Shown here: in pieces, positions 52,890 to 64,000 of the stretch
Layout of the letters: every line of letters starts with the position of its first letter
Position numbering within the stretch: position 1 is the first letter of the stretch
Assembly (NCBI RefSeq): GCF_027943255.1
Contig: NC_072892.1
Span: 123,645,792-123,709,791 of the forward strand
Source of the DNA: Anastrepha obliqua
Taxonomy: Eukaryota > Arthropoda > Insecta > Diptera > Tephritidae
Reading direction: 5' to 3'
Length of the DNA stretch: 64,000 nt
The notes under the pieces: model-generated
Seen by the model: the letters and a program-made list of their open reading frames with translations, nothing else
The model's database searches: none
Told to the model about the DNA's origin: nothing
Position numbers and translations under genes: made by a program

Positions 52890-54130
52890 ACAACAACTAG
52901 AGCGCCGTTGTGGTACTATTTTGAGACCTCCAACTGGCAGACGTCTACAACCAACCAGAGCTGTTGATGTAATGGAGAAGGTTGATGTAGTTTAGGTTGA
53001 ACCACTGCCCCAGGCTGTCGAAGAAAGAAGAACGCACTGAACTTAATCGTTTAGCTGCCAAAATCAATGCTCTCCTTCTCTGAAAAGTCTCCAGAGTTTC
53101 TATTATGAGAATAAAATTGTAAACCCAGCTCTTCAGCATATGTGCCGATCGTCCAGTGATCGCAAATCAGAGATACGAATATGGAAATTAAATGGCGAAG
53201 AGTCTCCCGAACTTACTGCGTCCCGCGTTTATTGTATCGAAGCCACAGGGTTTTCGAAATAGAGTTCGAAAAAGCGGACCTCGTCTGTACATCGATTTTT
53301 AGAGAAATAAGTTGTGCGATTCTCCTTTAAGAACAGTCAAAGTGGTGCCATTGTCTAGGTAAGAGGCCTCTGAGACCAATTCAGTCGACCCCTTCCTGGA
53401 AAGCTCATTTCCTCTATATTGCTATGTCCTGGAACACAGCTCATAGAGGTGTTACCTGCCCGCACAAGAGATTTGATCCACTCCTTACAGGAGTTCACCA
53501 ACTTGGATCTGCTCCATGGAGTCGTCAGAGCCTTGATCGCAACTTGACTATCGGAAATAATGTTATTATCTCCCTCGCTCTCACGTTCCGTTAGCATTCT
53601 GGATACCTGTATGATCGCAAAAACTTCTGCCTAGAAACACTAGCAGTATTCGGCAATTTGAAGGAAATACGTGAATTGGCTGATTTCGAAAAACCCTTGC
53701 TCCGACTCCCGATTCCGAGCAGTCAGTGAAGACAGAGGCTGATTTTCCCCTTAATCCAATCCTGCCTGTTAGGAAAGATTGCTTTGGCACGACCGTAAAA
53801 CTGCAGTTTGCAGATATAGAGATCTGTAAGAAGTTCATAGAAGTGGGAAAAAGCTACTGCCTGAAAATGCTACCATCCTTCTTGAGAGATTGCTTCCAGA
53901 GGCCAATTTCCTTTAACCTAATTGCACTTTGAGCAACGGTGGAGATAACGTAGAAATCGATGGGGAAAAAACGTGTCCCAATTTTTTTCCGAACATAGAT
54001 TTGCAGTAATGGAAAGCTATACTGGCCTTCTTCACCTGTTTTACAACGTGTAGCTTCCAACCGAGTTTGGAGTCAAGTAACACTCCAAAATACTTAACTT
54101 CCGATGAAAGAGAGAAAGTTGTAGCGAGAT
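52890..54130 (-). pseudogene. LINE with RNase H domain, relic
   Basis: On minus, 54060-53930 reads RCKTGEEGQYSFPLLQI, DFYVISTVAQSAIRLKEIG and LWKQS, the RT-to-RNase H linker. 53730-53580 carries SVFTDCSESGVGARVF, where TDGS has become TDCS, and a decayed SVFQAE block. 53597-53355 reads IISDSQVAIKALTTPWSRSK and LVNSCKEWIKSL, then SCVPGHSNIE, the third Asp and the WVPGH.xI motifs. 52890-53130 resembles 30640-30800, the 3' part of the same family. Several frame breaks. Confidence 0.8.
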
Positions 54131-56338
54131 TTATATTTTAGCTGATAAGCGAGTTTATAAGCGTTGAGAAAGCAAACACTAAGAGTGTGCGATCAGTACT
54201 AGTCTCTGGCGCAGCTGTGTTCATTTAATCGAATATGCTTGATTTTTTAGCGCAGTGATTTGCGTTATGTTGAAAGTAGTTACTTAAGGTTCTTGAGCCA
54301 CTTCGAGCGCGAGGTCTTGTTGATTATTCAGTCACTGAAACTTCTACGGTACGCCAGAACGTTTAAGAAACGCTGTCTACAAAAGTACGCAAAGGAACCC
54401 TAGGCAGTCAATTCCGCGCCATGCAGAATAAGACAGTTTTTGCGTCAAACTTGAGTCTGCATCTGTGCAATATACAACTCAATTAGGAGGCAGCAATTTA
54501 TGGCCATGCACAACGACATTTGTTCGCTGACTCGACTGCGGAGTGTTTGGTAGAGAGCCTACAATTTGGCTGAGGTGCGATGTTGGATGAGCGATTATAT
54601 TAATTATATGAGATAACACCAATTGACACAACGTTCCCTAGGTGGGAAATCACTATCAAAGGCAAATACTATATGTAGATGATGATATCCAATTTTGAAG
54701 AAGAAGTTAATACTTTGCTATGTAATGATAGTCAAACTGGTAGTTTGGAAAATTCGGATTCGATCTTCATTCCTCCGAATAATTTGATGTGGAACATTTA
54801 GATGTTTATATAGTGACATTTGGGAAATAAGTATTTTTGAGGAAATTAAAGGAGTTAAAAATATATTTTCAACGTAGTTTTAGAAGTCAAACTTGGTCAA
54901 GATTTGGTTAAGTTATTCAAGTTTCCCTCACAGCTCGAGCGTACGAGCAACGAATACTCGGACCCTGCACCTGCTCGGTGCTCATTACTCAAAAATGTTT
55001 CTCCATTTTTCCATTCTTAGTTGTCAAGCCATAATTATCAATACCAATACATCTCATGCAGCTAAAACAAGCACCCGATACATAGCTATGAAACAACATT
55101 TGGAGGTTTGGTATTTAGCAACTTCACTTCAAACAATTATTAGGTGGAGTGGTGATCGATTATTGCTTTTCTTGGAAAAAATAAAGTGTTATAAATAATT
55201 CATCAAATCAGACCAAGTTTAAAAATTGGGCATATCTTCTAGTATAGAAAATGGGCATGCATATATTTGTCACATTCTATGTTTTAGTTATAAAATATAT
55301 ACAAATCAAATTAAAAAAAAAAAAACCAAATCAGATAATATTTTACATTTCACCCACTAAACAAATCGATGTGGCAGCCGGCCAATCTGTATCATTTTTT
55401 TTTCTTCTTTTCTAAGTGCGACCGGATCTCGACACTATGGCCACAGCTTAATTCAGGACGTTACACAGTGTGGCAGCCTCTCTTGACTCTCAAGTTTCGA
55501 ACATTTGCGTACGCTTTATTTGACTGATTTTGTGTTTTTCTTTTCCACTAGTCGCTTTGATTACCATAAGTTTTTATGTTCTATGATTTTGTCGCAAGCC
55601 ACTTGTTAATGGCGAACCATAAACTCCCTGTGACATTATTCGCTTCACCTACTTTGCTAGGCTCCACGCACACCCACACACGTTCTTTTGGTACCTTTCG
55701 TAACTAACGGTTTACAGTTCTTAACGTTGCCCTGTAACAACCTGAAGCACTTCAACGGAGTGGAGCATTAAAACGAGGCATTGATATTTGAGTTTGGGCA
55801 ACGTCAAGAGTGCCGCATATATTCGCATAAAGAATAAAAATCATTAGTAAAAAGAATAAATAAAAGAGAAAAAATTGAAGAGCTTGGAAAAAGAAAACAA
55901 GAAATAAGCTAAAAGGCGATTATGGACAAATTATTTGGGATGAGCAAAAATAAACTTTGCGACATTAAAGTACTCTAAATTGATTCCATGAATATTCTTG
56001 GCTGCAGCTTTGTGCTTACCTACGAATTTGTGTAATAAATATAAACAAAAAGACGAAATTTGCACACACACACAAACAGTCACACTTCCAGGGCAACCGA
56101 ATTAATGGAAAAGGAGAACCCAGTACAAACAATAAAACTGGCAATAGCGGCAATGAAATGGCAACACGAGAAGCCAAATAGATTTGCCGAATATAATGAA
56201 GACGCCATTGACTTTTTTCTTCAATTTGTATGCCACGCGGAAAGCAAACACATTTTAACAATTTTACAATTCTTCGAAACAGTATTCGAATAAGGCCACC
56301 CACTCACCAACTTGCTGAAATGAGTTTGTATTACTCAA
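54131..56338. other. AT-rich spacer
   Basis: About 2.2 kb with no recognised domain. The 101-codon frame at 54893-55198 is featureless. A long A-run lies at 55312-55325. Confidence 0.45.
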
Positions 56339-56769
56339 TACAGGGTGGTCCAAGCACCAGCATTACTTAGTTCAACATTGAAAGCTTTTTCCTGCTGAAT
56401 AAAGTGGAAGCATATTAGGTAAATCCACAATCCGTATTAACTAAGCAGTGCACCTAGCGAAAAGCAGTTTTGTCCGAAATGAAACAAGAAATTTTATAAA
56501 GAAAGTTAGTGCTTCCGGCTTTACATGCGGACGGCGATCAGGAATGAGCAAACGAGTACGCGAACCGAGAGCAGAAACCCGTTGAAACGTAGTAAGTGGA
56601 GCTCTGAAATACTCGTCTCAATTTGCAGTTACTGGACCGATCAGATCATGTCTTACGGTGGATTTCAACGTGGTCATTTTATAAAATAAGCCGATTCTCA
56701 GAGTGCCCTGACACTGAAAGAGCTGGGACTTTGGAAAGAGCTGAAGTTTTGGTCATATGTACACTAGTT

Positions 56770-56820
56770 CAGCAACACGAAAATTCTCAGCAACACGAAA
56801 ATTCTCAGCAACACGAAAAA
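56770..56820 (+). repeat. 18-bp tandem repeat, 2.8 copies
   Basis: cagcaacacgaaaattct is repeated head to tail at 56770 and 56788, and partially at 56806. It keeps the reading frame (QQHENS repeated) in the 70-codon frame at 56623-56835. It may be mere slippage. Confidence 0.8.
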
Positions 56821-57467
56821 CAGAGGAGTAAGTAAATGGAGGTACTAAGCTATGACCTGTCCAAAAAGTTTTCGAAAACACTTAGTGTGATATGGAATAG
56901 TGAGCCTCAAGACGAACTCAAACAGCCAATAAGTCGATATCAAGCAACGATATTGCAACTTTCCAATGCCCCCCAAAAGTAATGGACGCTTTTAATAACG
57001 CATAACCCCCATACGCGATTAGAAGAGGAACGCAGGTAACTGGTGTGTGTAAAAGGCAAAACACGGTTCCACCTTGATGAAATGCTTTTGAGTCTTTGAC
57101 TTTGTGACTTAGTAGTCACGTAGTGGAATCAGCCGAGAATGGAGGAAGTGTTAGTGGTAGCATACCCAATATACCACTGGGGGCTTACTAAACCACTCTA
57201 CACAAACTGTGAATCTCGATGAAGCTGGAAGAAAATATAATATGTATTTGAGTAATATTCCGCACTTTCTTATAAGACGAAGGTGGCTCAAGAATGGCTA
57301 ATAGCAAGCGTTCCTAACTAGCCGCTCGATTTGTGATGCCTCTCAAGCATCATCTGCAGTCTTCTTGATTATAACGTGCTTACTGCAATTAAATAAAATA
57401 TTGTATTAACGCAAAGCTTTATAGTACTGAGAACGCTCCGAAGACTATCGAAAAATCAGCTAATGTA

Positions 57468-58627
57468 CATTCTGTCAAAAAAATATCGGTAATTGATCAT
57501 TTAAAAAGCGCGCGTTACATAACCAAGTATATCTAAATTTTTTCTGGTGGAATTTTGGTACACCTGTCCTCTAAAGCGTCGCAGAGTTTGAGCGCGATTT
57601 GTCAATTAGCTTGTTTTGGCATTTAATTATATCAGTCAATCGCAGGTGTGCTCTGCGATTTTCACTATGGATAAAAATATCGAACAAAGAATTAGTCTTA
57701 AATTTTGTTTTTTGAACGGGATTTGGTGTACCGAATCGTTGAAAATGCTACAGAAAGCCTGTGGCGAATGGGCTTTATCACAAACATGAAAAATACGGGT
57801 CTACGAGTGGTATAAGGCTTTTGCAGAGGGCAGAGAAGTCGTGGAAGATGAAAACGTCAACAAAATCAAGGTAATGGTGCTGGAAAACTATCAAACCACC
57901 ATTTAAGTTTGAGGGAGGTAGCTCGTGACCTTAGCGTGACTCACGAATCAACTCGCAACCTTTTACACCATCAATTGAGCATGAGACGCGTGGCTGCTCG
58001 ACTCGTTCTATGAGAGTCGAATTTCTTTCAAAAAATTCATCGGACGAAGGTGGCTGAAGACATGCTTGAGCAAGTGAATTTGGACCCAATGTTTACCCAC
58101 CGCATCATAACAGGTGATGAGTCGTGAATATATGAGTTTGACTTGCAAACCAGTCAACCAGTCAACAGGCGGACAAAAAAGCACGTCAAAGAGGGTCAAA
58201 AGCGAAAGTCATGCTACTCGTTTTCTTTGATTATCGTGTTGCGCACACGGAATCTTGGAATTCATTCCAAATGGTTCTACGATAAATAGAGAATATTATT
58301 TGGAAGTCATGCGACGTTTGAAAGAGAATATGCGTAGGAAACGGAAACCATCATAACGCATCGTCTCACAAGGTTCATGTTGTAAACACTTTTTTTGCTG
58401 AAAACTCGATAAATATCATCGATCAACCAGCGTATTCACCGGATTTAATCCCCTGTGACTTTTTCCTTTTTGCAAAACTTAAATTGTTACTCTGCGGATG
58501 CCGCTTTGAGTCGATAGAAGCCGTTGAGGAGAATTCGCTGAAGAAGATCTCTTCAAACGCGTGGAAAAGGTGCTTTGATGACTGGGCTAATCGTTGGCAA
58601 ATGTGTATAGCTACGAATAGAGCCCGA
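57468..58627 (+). mobile_element. mariner copy, 3'-truncated and decayed
   Basis: Starts CATTCTGTCAAAAAAATATCGG after TA (57466-57467) and is collinear with 46538-47770. The start codon at 57667 (MDKNIEQR) is retained. WYKAF.EGRE, ITGDES-like (stop where W is expected), VNREYYLEVMRRLKE-like, NPCDFFLF-like and CFDDWANRWQMC blocks are readable through many stops. At about 58627 it departs from its sister copy and the right end is missing. It sits inside the 56341-59343 element. Confidence 0.8.
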
Positions 58628-59345
58628 CCCCTCGGGAATTATTGGTAGTTGAAGACGCAAACATGACACATTTGTAGTTCAAAGGTGAATGACGATCAGA
58701 GACTCTTGCCACTTGCGTGGACTTCTACACACAGAATTAACGTCCAATGATTTTGTTTATATAAAGAAAATTATACCGATTTATTATTTTCCACTTCCAG
58801 TGATAAGAAAAAACGCCATATGATGGGCAGTCCAGCGAAAAGATGCTATTTTGGGTATATCGAACTTGCGTGGCTTCAGCAAAAGCAGGTACATTCTTCT
58901 AGAAACAATGGAGGAGCTGCAAGGGCAGTGGTGAATATATCTACTCTAAATCGAGACGGTTGCCATATGAGAAAACTGCAAACTTAAGGAGAATTTCAGC
59001 ACCAAAGCAATTTTTGTTTTAAACTTCTTGAAACCGTCTAACCGATTTTTTCATACTGCGCTGAAAAGAACATTTCCTGTCTTAACTGTAATTTTCAAAA
59101 GTTGGGCAAAATGGTGGAATATCTACTCTGCAAAATTGTGTAAGAATGCAATAAAGAATTTTAGCAGCCTTATTTTGACAGCCAACAGGGCGGAGTAATA
59201 TTATTTCACCTCACTTCCTTTAGAGGTTAGCTGAGCTTTTCCTTTTCAGCTTAATTTGCGATCTGTGATACAAATTCTCATTTTCCGCGTTAACTGCTGA
59301 CTTTTTTCATTTCCCACAAGATACTTGTGTTTGGACCACCCTGTA

Positions 59346-59979
59346 TAAGAGTGAGAATGACTGGTATGAAACTTGTATTTGCTATGAATAGGATGAGGTG
59401 AACTGTAAATAGGTTGACAGCTTGTTATTTTGCGCATTTAAATCAGTACATTAAGTAAGACAGCCGACTGTCCAGCGTTTTAGTCAAAGAGAGTGTCGCA
59501 GATTGGTATTGTGAAGGGAATTCTTAAATGCCTTACTTACCGATGGTATATGGGGAAATTAAAAATAGCAGAGAAAAATAGCACAAACCATTGCATGTCC
59601 ACCCGAACCCTCTTACTATTGTAATCGCACACAAAAGCGGCATATTAAGGCTATAATGAAGAGATCATCCCGAATTTGATGAAGATACATAAATATGTAC
59701 ATATGTACGTAGATCAAAGAGATTCCATTCATAAGGCTAACAAGAAGCTAAAGTTTACGTATAAGTGATTCAGTACATAAAACCGTGAATTTATAAAAAA
59801 AAATGATTTAATCGAGCCGCCAGTTGTTTACGAAATATGTCGAATAGCTTAAGTTCAGTTGGGATAAAAAAAAGTAAATTGGTAATCAAAGCTAAACTGT
59901 GTATCCTTCCAACAAATTTGCTCCTTACCTGGATAGGGAGAACTTGTGAGGGTACTTTATCTGACATTGAAGTTTTCGA
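59346..59979. other. AT-rich spacer
   Basis: No recognisable feature. 59690-59720 has CATA/GTAC steps. Confidence 0.4.
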
Positions 59980-60240
59980 TATTATTTCAGCAAACTAGGA
60001 TTAATTGGAACAAGCGAGTACAGTTTTCACAAACTGGATAAGGAAACTCCAGAGCACTTTCTCTATGAATGGGTAGCTCTCGTAAGGCGAAGATTCAAGC
60101 TATAACCCCATTGGTTATATGGAACAAAAAGCCTAAAGAGGTACTCATATCGATGCGAAACCTCCAATTATAGCTTTGCGATCAAGCACAATATACAACA
60201 TCGCAGGCCGCAGTACCTTTATGGCCCAATATGAGTAATA
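59980..60240 (+). pseudogene. LINE C-terminal fragment
   Basis: The plus strand reads KLGLIGTSEYSFHKLDKETPEH, broken as KLGLIGTSEYSF and ETPEHFLYEWVALVRRRFK. This is the C.xC....ET.EHLLCEC.AL.RRR module after RNase H in LOA/Jockey-like LINEs. The Cys residues are replaced (EYSF, LYEW). Stops follow. Confidence 0.6.
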
Positions 60241-60480
60241 ACAAAAATATTAGCTACTACCGATTCACCAACACTTGCCGAGTAGTGAGTAAAACAAAAA
60301 ATTTGCTTGAATCCAGCACTGCATTGCTTTTTAAAGCGTCAAGCCTGAAAGTATGCCAAATGGTTCGACCTCGCCATAAGACGTGCAAAATACAAGCATC
60401 CTGCTCAGCACTACATGTCGCTAAAATTGCTATGTAATTACACTGATTTTCGAAGCATTGGGTCCAAACCATGCAAAACA
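60241..60480. other. short spacer
   Basis: No recognisable feature; overlapping open frames of 68 and 74 codons on opposite strands have no domain. Confidence 0.35.
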
Positions 60481-60655
60481 TATTAGGTGCGCAACTAAAA
60501 CCCCCCTGTTTGTCAATAGATGCCGCCAGCAGTGTGTGCTAGTCGATTTTAATATATCCTAAACGTCATAAACCAAGATTAAACATATGGTAAACAAACT
60601 GCTTCGACACATTAGTGATTTGGTTTTGGTATCAAATACGTTTGGTTTTGTGAAA

Positions 60656-62006
60656 ATGTCTGATTTTGTGCCGTATAATCCTCTTTTGCGGGAAGTGTTG
60701 ATTTTCCTCTTTCATTTGAAAAAAACGGCGGCTGAAGCGTATCGAGAGCTACAAAAAGTTTATGGAGATGCTACTTTAAGTGAAACAACGTGACGAGATT
60801 GGTTCCGTCGCTTTAAAGATGGTGATTTTAATATTGACGACAGTCCGCGTGAAGGAAAGCCAAAAACCTTCGAAGATGCTGAATTGGAGGCATTGCTCAA
60901 CGAGGATCCGTGTCAAACGCAAGAAGAGCTTGCTCCAATATTAGCAGTTACCCGCCAGTCCATTTCCAAGCGATTACATGCTATGGGAATGATTCAGAAA
61001 CAGGGGACTTGGGTTCTTTATGAGTTAGAACCAAAGGATTTTGAACGTCGTTTTTTCGCCTGCGAACAACTGCTCCAGCGGCAAAAAAGGAAGGGAGGAA
61101 GAGTTTCTTCATCGCATCGTGACGGGTGATGAAAAATGGATTCGTTACAGCAACCCAAAGAAAAGAAAGTCATGGGGACTGCCCGGTCATGCTTCTACGT
61201 TGTCGCCTCGGGCGAATATTCACGCTGCGAAGGTAGTGTTCTGTATTTGGTGAGCCCAAGTTAAAAATAAAAATAAATAATTGGCGCGTACACTTCTGTT
61301 AGGTGTTTGGCCGAGCTCCTCCTCCTATTTGTGGTGTGCGTCTCGATGTTGTTCCACAAATGGAGGGACCTACAGTTTCAAGCCGACTCCGAACGGCAGA
61401 TATTTTTATGAGGAGCTTTTTCATGGCAGAAATACAGCGGAGGTTTGCCATTGCCTGCCGAGGGGCGACCGCTATTAGAAAAATGTTTTTATTAATTTTG
61501 CTTTCACCGAGATTCGAACCAACGACCTCTCAGTGAATTCCGAATGGTGATCACGCACCAACCCATTCGGCTACGGCAGCTCAAGTTGGTGTTATATATT
61601 ATGAACTGTTAAAACTAAGCGAAACCATCACTGGGTCGGGCCGAGCCGAGCATTGCACGAAAGCGGCCGCAATACGCGGAGAGGCATGAAAAAGTGATTC
61701 TACAGCAAGACAACGCTCGGCCTCACCCGTTAAAACCTATCTGGAAACACTGAAACGGGAAATCCTACCCCACCCGCCATATTCTCCAGATATTGCGCCA
61801 TCCAATCATCACCTGTTCCGATCGATGGCACATGGTCTAGCTGACCAGCAGTTCCATTCATACGAAGACATCAAAAAATGGCTTGATCCGAATCTGAAAA
61901 TGGCGTGATAGCCTCAAAAGATGAACAGTTTTACCTCGACGGTATACAAGATCTACAAGAAAAATGGGAAAAAGTAGTAGCCGGCGATGGGCAATACTTT
62001 CAATGA
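60656..62006 (+). pseudogene. mauritiana-type mariner transposase pseudogene
   Basis: The ATG at 60656 starts MSDFVPYNPLLREVLIF and LFHLKKTAAEAYRELQKVYG. A TGA (60791) interrupts before RDWFRRFKDGDFNIDD. An open part (60884-61129) has DPCQTQEELAPILAVTRQSI and YELEPKDFERRFFACEQLLQ. Next come a frameshift, HRIVTGDEKWI (first Asp), NPKKRKSWG and the SINE insertion. Then ILQQDNARPHP (second Asp), PPYSPDIAPS-like and RSMAHGLADQQFHSYEDIK. It ends with WEKVVAGDGQYFQ. The catalytic Asp residues can be traced, but the frame is broken at least three times besides the SINE. Confidence 0.85.
61263..61577 (-). mobile_element. complete tRNA-derived SINE with target duplication
   Basis: On minus it starts at 61577 with GCCGTAGCCGAATGGG (the 5' end of a tRNA-like head; A box TAGCCGAATGG) and has GGTTCGAATCTCGG (B box) at 61521-61507. 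A roughly 200-bp body is followed by a 3' end gtacgcgccaat and an A/T-rich tail. Target duplications agcccaagtt (61253-61262) and agctcaagtt (61578-61587) flank it (9 of 10 identical) within the mariner transposase. RNA polymerase III transcription and LINE-assisted retroposition are expected for this class. Other copies: 5736-5885, 15945-16210, 49452-49540. Confidence 0.85.
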
Positions 62007-62088
62007 TTCACTTGTAACCATTTTTTCAGAATAAAGTTGAATTTTCATCAAAAAAACAGCGAGAACTTAGTTGCACACCTAATAATAA

Positions 62089-62280
62089 AAAATATACCTA
62101 TCAGAAGATTTATAATTTTAGTAAATGCCGTCGTACGTCAATCATATTTGACATTTGAGAAGTGGTCAACTGCAATATACAAACTGACAAGTAATAGAAC
62201 GCGTAAATATCATTCTTTTTTTGTATTTAGTAACAAATTTGCTTAAAAACAGAATTGGATGGTCAATTTTGTGCCACCTT
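62089..62280 (+). mobile_element. short dispersed repeat, copy 2 (MITE-like)
   Basis: Collinear with 48995-49195: gccgtcgtacgtcaatcata, caactgcaatatacaaactg. It ends in CAATTTTGTGCCACC (62264-62278), the inverted form of the left end of copy 1. Its own left end is missing right where the mariner at 60483-62082 stops, as if the mariner or a deletion removed it. Confidence 0.55.
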
Positions 62281-63715
62281 ATACTTGTCACTTGTGAGTA
62301 AATGGATGTAAGCAAAGTCGCTGGATCATCGCTAAATTGTTCTCGCTTTCCCATAAAAATGTTTCCCATGAAGAGCAGCGGAATTCTCTAGCGAGTGGAG
62401 AATTGGTGAATCGAAAGCGGCAAATGTGCGTGGCAGAAGGCTTTTCGAGATTTAGTTTCTGCTTCACCTTCGCTAGTGTGAGTTGAAAAAATTGAAAATG
62501 AATGAATGTATTGATAAGTGAACATTCAAGCTGGATAGTTCCCTCGAGTAAATTAAGCTAAGTCAAGCAAGTTTTCTTAAGTTAAAGTAGGCTTTTAAAG
62601 CTATCACCAACTGTCACCTGCTATCGTCTTTCTTTTTATTAAATTTTGTTCAATTTCATTTCATTGTTCCTTTGTTTGAAAGAGATTCATTACATTCGCT
62701 GACCCTTGGCATTATGCAAGCTTACCTATGAAAAATAGTTCATATCATCACTATTATTGACAAACAAAAACACAATTTCTCCCAACTCAAATATCCGAAC
62801 AAAATCAAATTCCTTCATTTCGACAAAACAAATAGTCGCTTGCAACATACATTTGTAATCTCGTATGTACCTGTGAAAATCCAGCACCAAACAAACTGCT
62901 TTAAGCTGGCATGCGAAATTTTACAATGATAAAATCCAACATTTTCTACAACCCAACCGAGTGCACATACATAAATACTCGTAGATATGCCTGGACACTA
63001 CTCGCATTCAGCCATTTGTCCATTCAACCTTTTAAACACTTGTCCAACACAATCGTCCTTTTTCCGAAAACTGACTGTTCTCCACTCTTCATTTTGTTGG
63101 CCTTCAATCGATACTTGGGCGCAAATAAAGATATCTGTATTAGTGGCATTGTACGAGTATGTGTGCGTATATTTGTAAGGTGAAGATGTTCTGCACCTTT
63201 CAGCACCATCTACTACGTGCAACTTATTAAATTCACAAACGAATATTACCTCTGATCCCTTTCAATTATCTGCACGTCAAAAGGATACGAGTGTAACTGA
63301 ACACTGATTTGAATTTAATTTAAACTTATGGGAGTACAAAAACGAATACAACTGTTAAAAGTGAACGAGATGGTGAAAATGAGCATAGATGTGCAAAATA
63401 GATTCGTATAGCTTAATACACAGAGAAAAATAATCGAAAGAAGAGAAGATATTATAGACGGCAGTAAGGCCGCACGAGGTCCTAATCTATTAACTACAAT
63501 GTCTTAAAAGGCACAGCTTCGACCTTCGTACTCTGAAATAAAGTACTATATGAAAAAACAACCGAGCGAGAAAGTGCCTGAGACTGGACAATAGGAATCG
63601 AATTCAAGCAAACAAACTCTGCTTCATTTCCTGATTTCATAAGTTGAGCTAAAGACTAGAACAGCTTCTAACGAAAGGTGAATTAGTCTGGGCATCTAAT
63701 CAAAGAGCATTCGGT
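62281..63715. other. spacer
   Basis: No recognisable gene. Open frames of up to 90 codons (62911-63183) are featureless. It looks like unique AT-rich host DNA. Confidence 0.45.
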
Positions 63716-63719
63716 ATAG

Positions 63720-64000
63720 TCTCCTGAACATCAATACACTTGTTTCAACCAGATTCCAATTTATACATTCCATCCCTGAAGTGAGAATCTGGAAGAGCTG
63801 CGAAATACGATTCCACAGCTGTTATGACCAAGTCATTTGATGGGAAACGCTTTCCACGCATGCATTTTTTTAGGCCTGCAAATAGATGGAAGTCGCTAGG
63901 GGCCAAATCTGGTGAATACAATGGATGCTCCAAAAATTCGAACTTTAGTTCATAGATTTAAAAAATAATAATATTTTTCTTTTGCAAACAGGACCTTCTT
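63720..64000 (-). mobile_element. mariner transposase C-terminal end, running out of the window
   Basis: The minus frame 63933-63745 reads MEHPLYSPDLAPSDFHLFAG (third catalytic Asp in APSD), LKKCMRGKRFPSND, AVESYFAALPDSHFRDGMYK and LESG, then a stop where W is expected, followed by NKCIDVQE. It is the last third of a DD34D mariner. The N-terminal part should lie beyond base 64000. The nonsense codon near the C-terminus makes this copy defective, if only slightly. Confidence 0.8.

Larger units (their letters stand above)
56341..59343. mobile_element. 3.0-kb element with 17-bp terminal inverted repeats, unrecognised interior
   Basis: CAGGGTGGTCCAAGCAC at 56341-56357 is matched on the opposite strand by CAGGGTGGTCCAAACAC ending at 59343 (16 of 17). 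TA lies directly outside each end (56339-56340 and 59344-59345), as for Tc1/mariner. After removing the nested mariner (57468-58627) about 1.84 kb remains, which is long for a mariner. I recognise no transposase domain in it; frames of up to 70 codons (56623-56835) are present. It could be a non-autonomous element that has captured host or other DNA, or a decayed autonomous one. Confidence 0.65.
60483..62082 (+). mobile_element. full-length mauritiana-type mariner carrying a SINE
   Basis: The terminal repeats TTAGGTGCGCAACTAA on the left and TTAGGTGTGCAACTAA on the right strand (15 of 16) are flanked by TA (60481-60482, 62083-62084). The transposase resembles the mauritiana (Mos1-like) subfamily. 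The element spans 1,600 bp, but without the SINE and its duplicated target (325 bp) it is 1,275 bp, the normal mariner size. Several frame lesions make it inactive. Confidence 0.9.

Noticed and set aside
61507..61577. tRNA gene suggested by A and B boxes
   Set aside because: The boxes belong to the head of a SINE: the sequence continues into a SINE body shared by other copies, and no proper acceptor stem closes.

Overview
The window looks like an intergenic or intronic stretch of a higher-dipteran genome, most likely a tephritid fruit fly. The reasons are AT-rich spacer DNA, CAA/CAG and CATA microsatellites of the drosophilid/tephritid kind, and transposon families that I recall as typical of Tephritidae: rosa-type DD41D mariners, a tRNA-headed SINE, LOA/Jockey-like LINEs and BEL/Pao. 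The host assignment rests on this recognition, not on a search. I find no complete host protein-coding gene, no rRNA or true tRNA gene, no CRISPR array and no bacterial-type operon. Nearly every interpretable reading frame belongs to a mobile element, and most are broken.

Layout. 1-5.9 kb: end fragments of a non-LTR element and a mariner, then an exact 1,640-bp tandem duplication (2219-5497) carrying a non-LTR RT scrap, a mariner scrap and an RNase H domain, then an RT thumb and a SINE scrap. 6-12 kb: spacer, one possible promoter/5' exon (7176-7296, weak) and a T/G-rich minisatellite. 12-16.2 kb: minus-strand LINE and mariner relics, an open ORF1-like frame with its 5' leader, and a SINE. 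18.5-22.1 kb: a LINE split by a complete 1,313-bp DD41D mariner with an intact 360-codon transposase, followed by an internally deleted mariner derivative. 23.5-31.4 kb: LINE 3' fragments on both strands and a 340-bp foldback element. 31.4-35.1 kb: spacer. 35.7-41.05 kb: a second, inverted and truncated DD41D mariner fused to a 17-bp LTR stub of a BEL/Pao element with broken gag and pol. 41.7-44.1 kb: LINE relics, one holding a 167-bp hAT-type MITE with a perfect 8-bp target duplication. 46.4-48.9 kb: mariner inside mariner, plus LINE scraps. 49-54.1 kb: more LINE relics. 56.3-59.3 kb: a 3-kb element with matching ends, unrecognised interior and a nested mariner. 60.5-62.1 kb: a mauritiana-type mariner with a SINE inserted in it. 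63.7-64 kb: the end of another mariner.

How it works together. This is a transposon graveyard with legible nesting, so relative ages can be read off: LINE before DD41D mariner, mariner before SINE, mariner before mariner, LINE before hAT MITE. The only plausibly active protein encoded here is the DD41D transposase at 19954-21036. It could in principle mobilise its own copy, and perhaps other copies that keep both ends. No single clear-cut undescribed system is proven. The best candidates for novelty are the 3-kb TIR element at 56341-59343, the foldback element at 24503-24854 and the mariner/BEL junction at 36792-36795.
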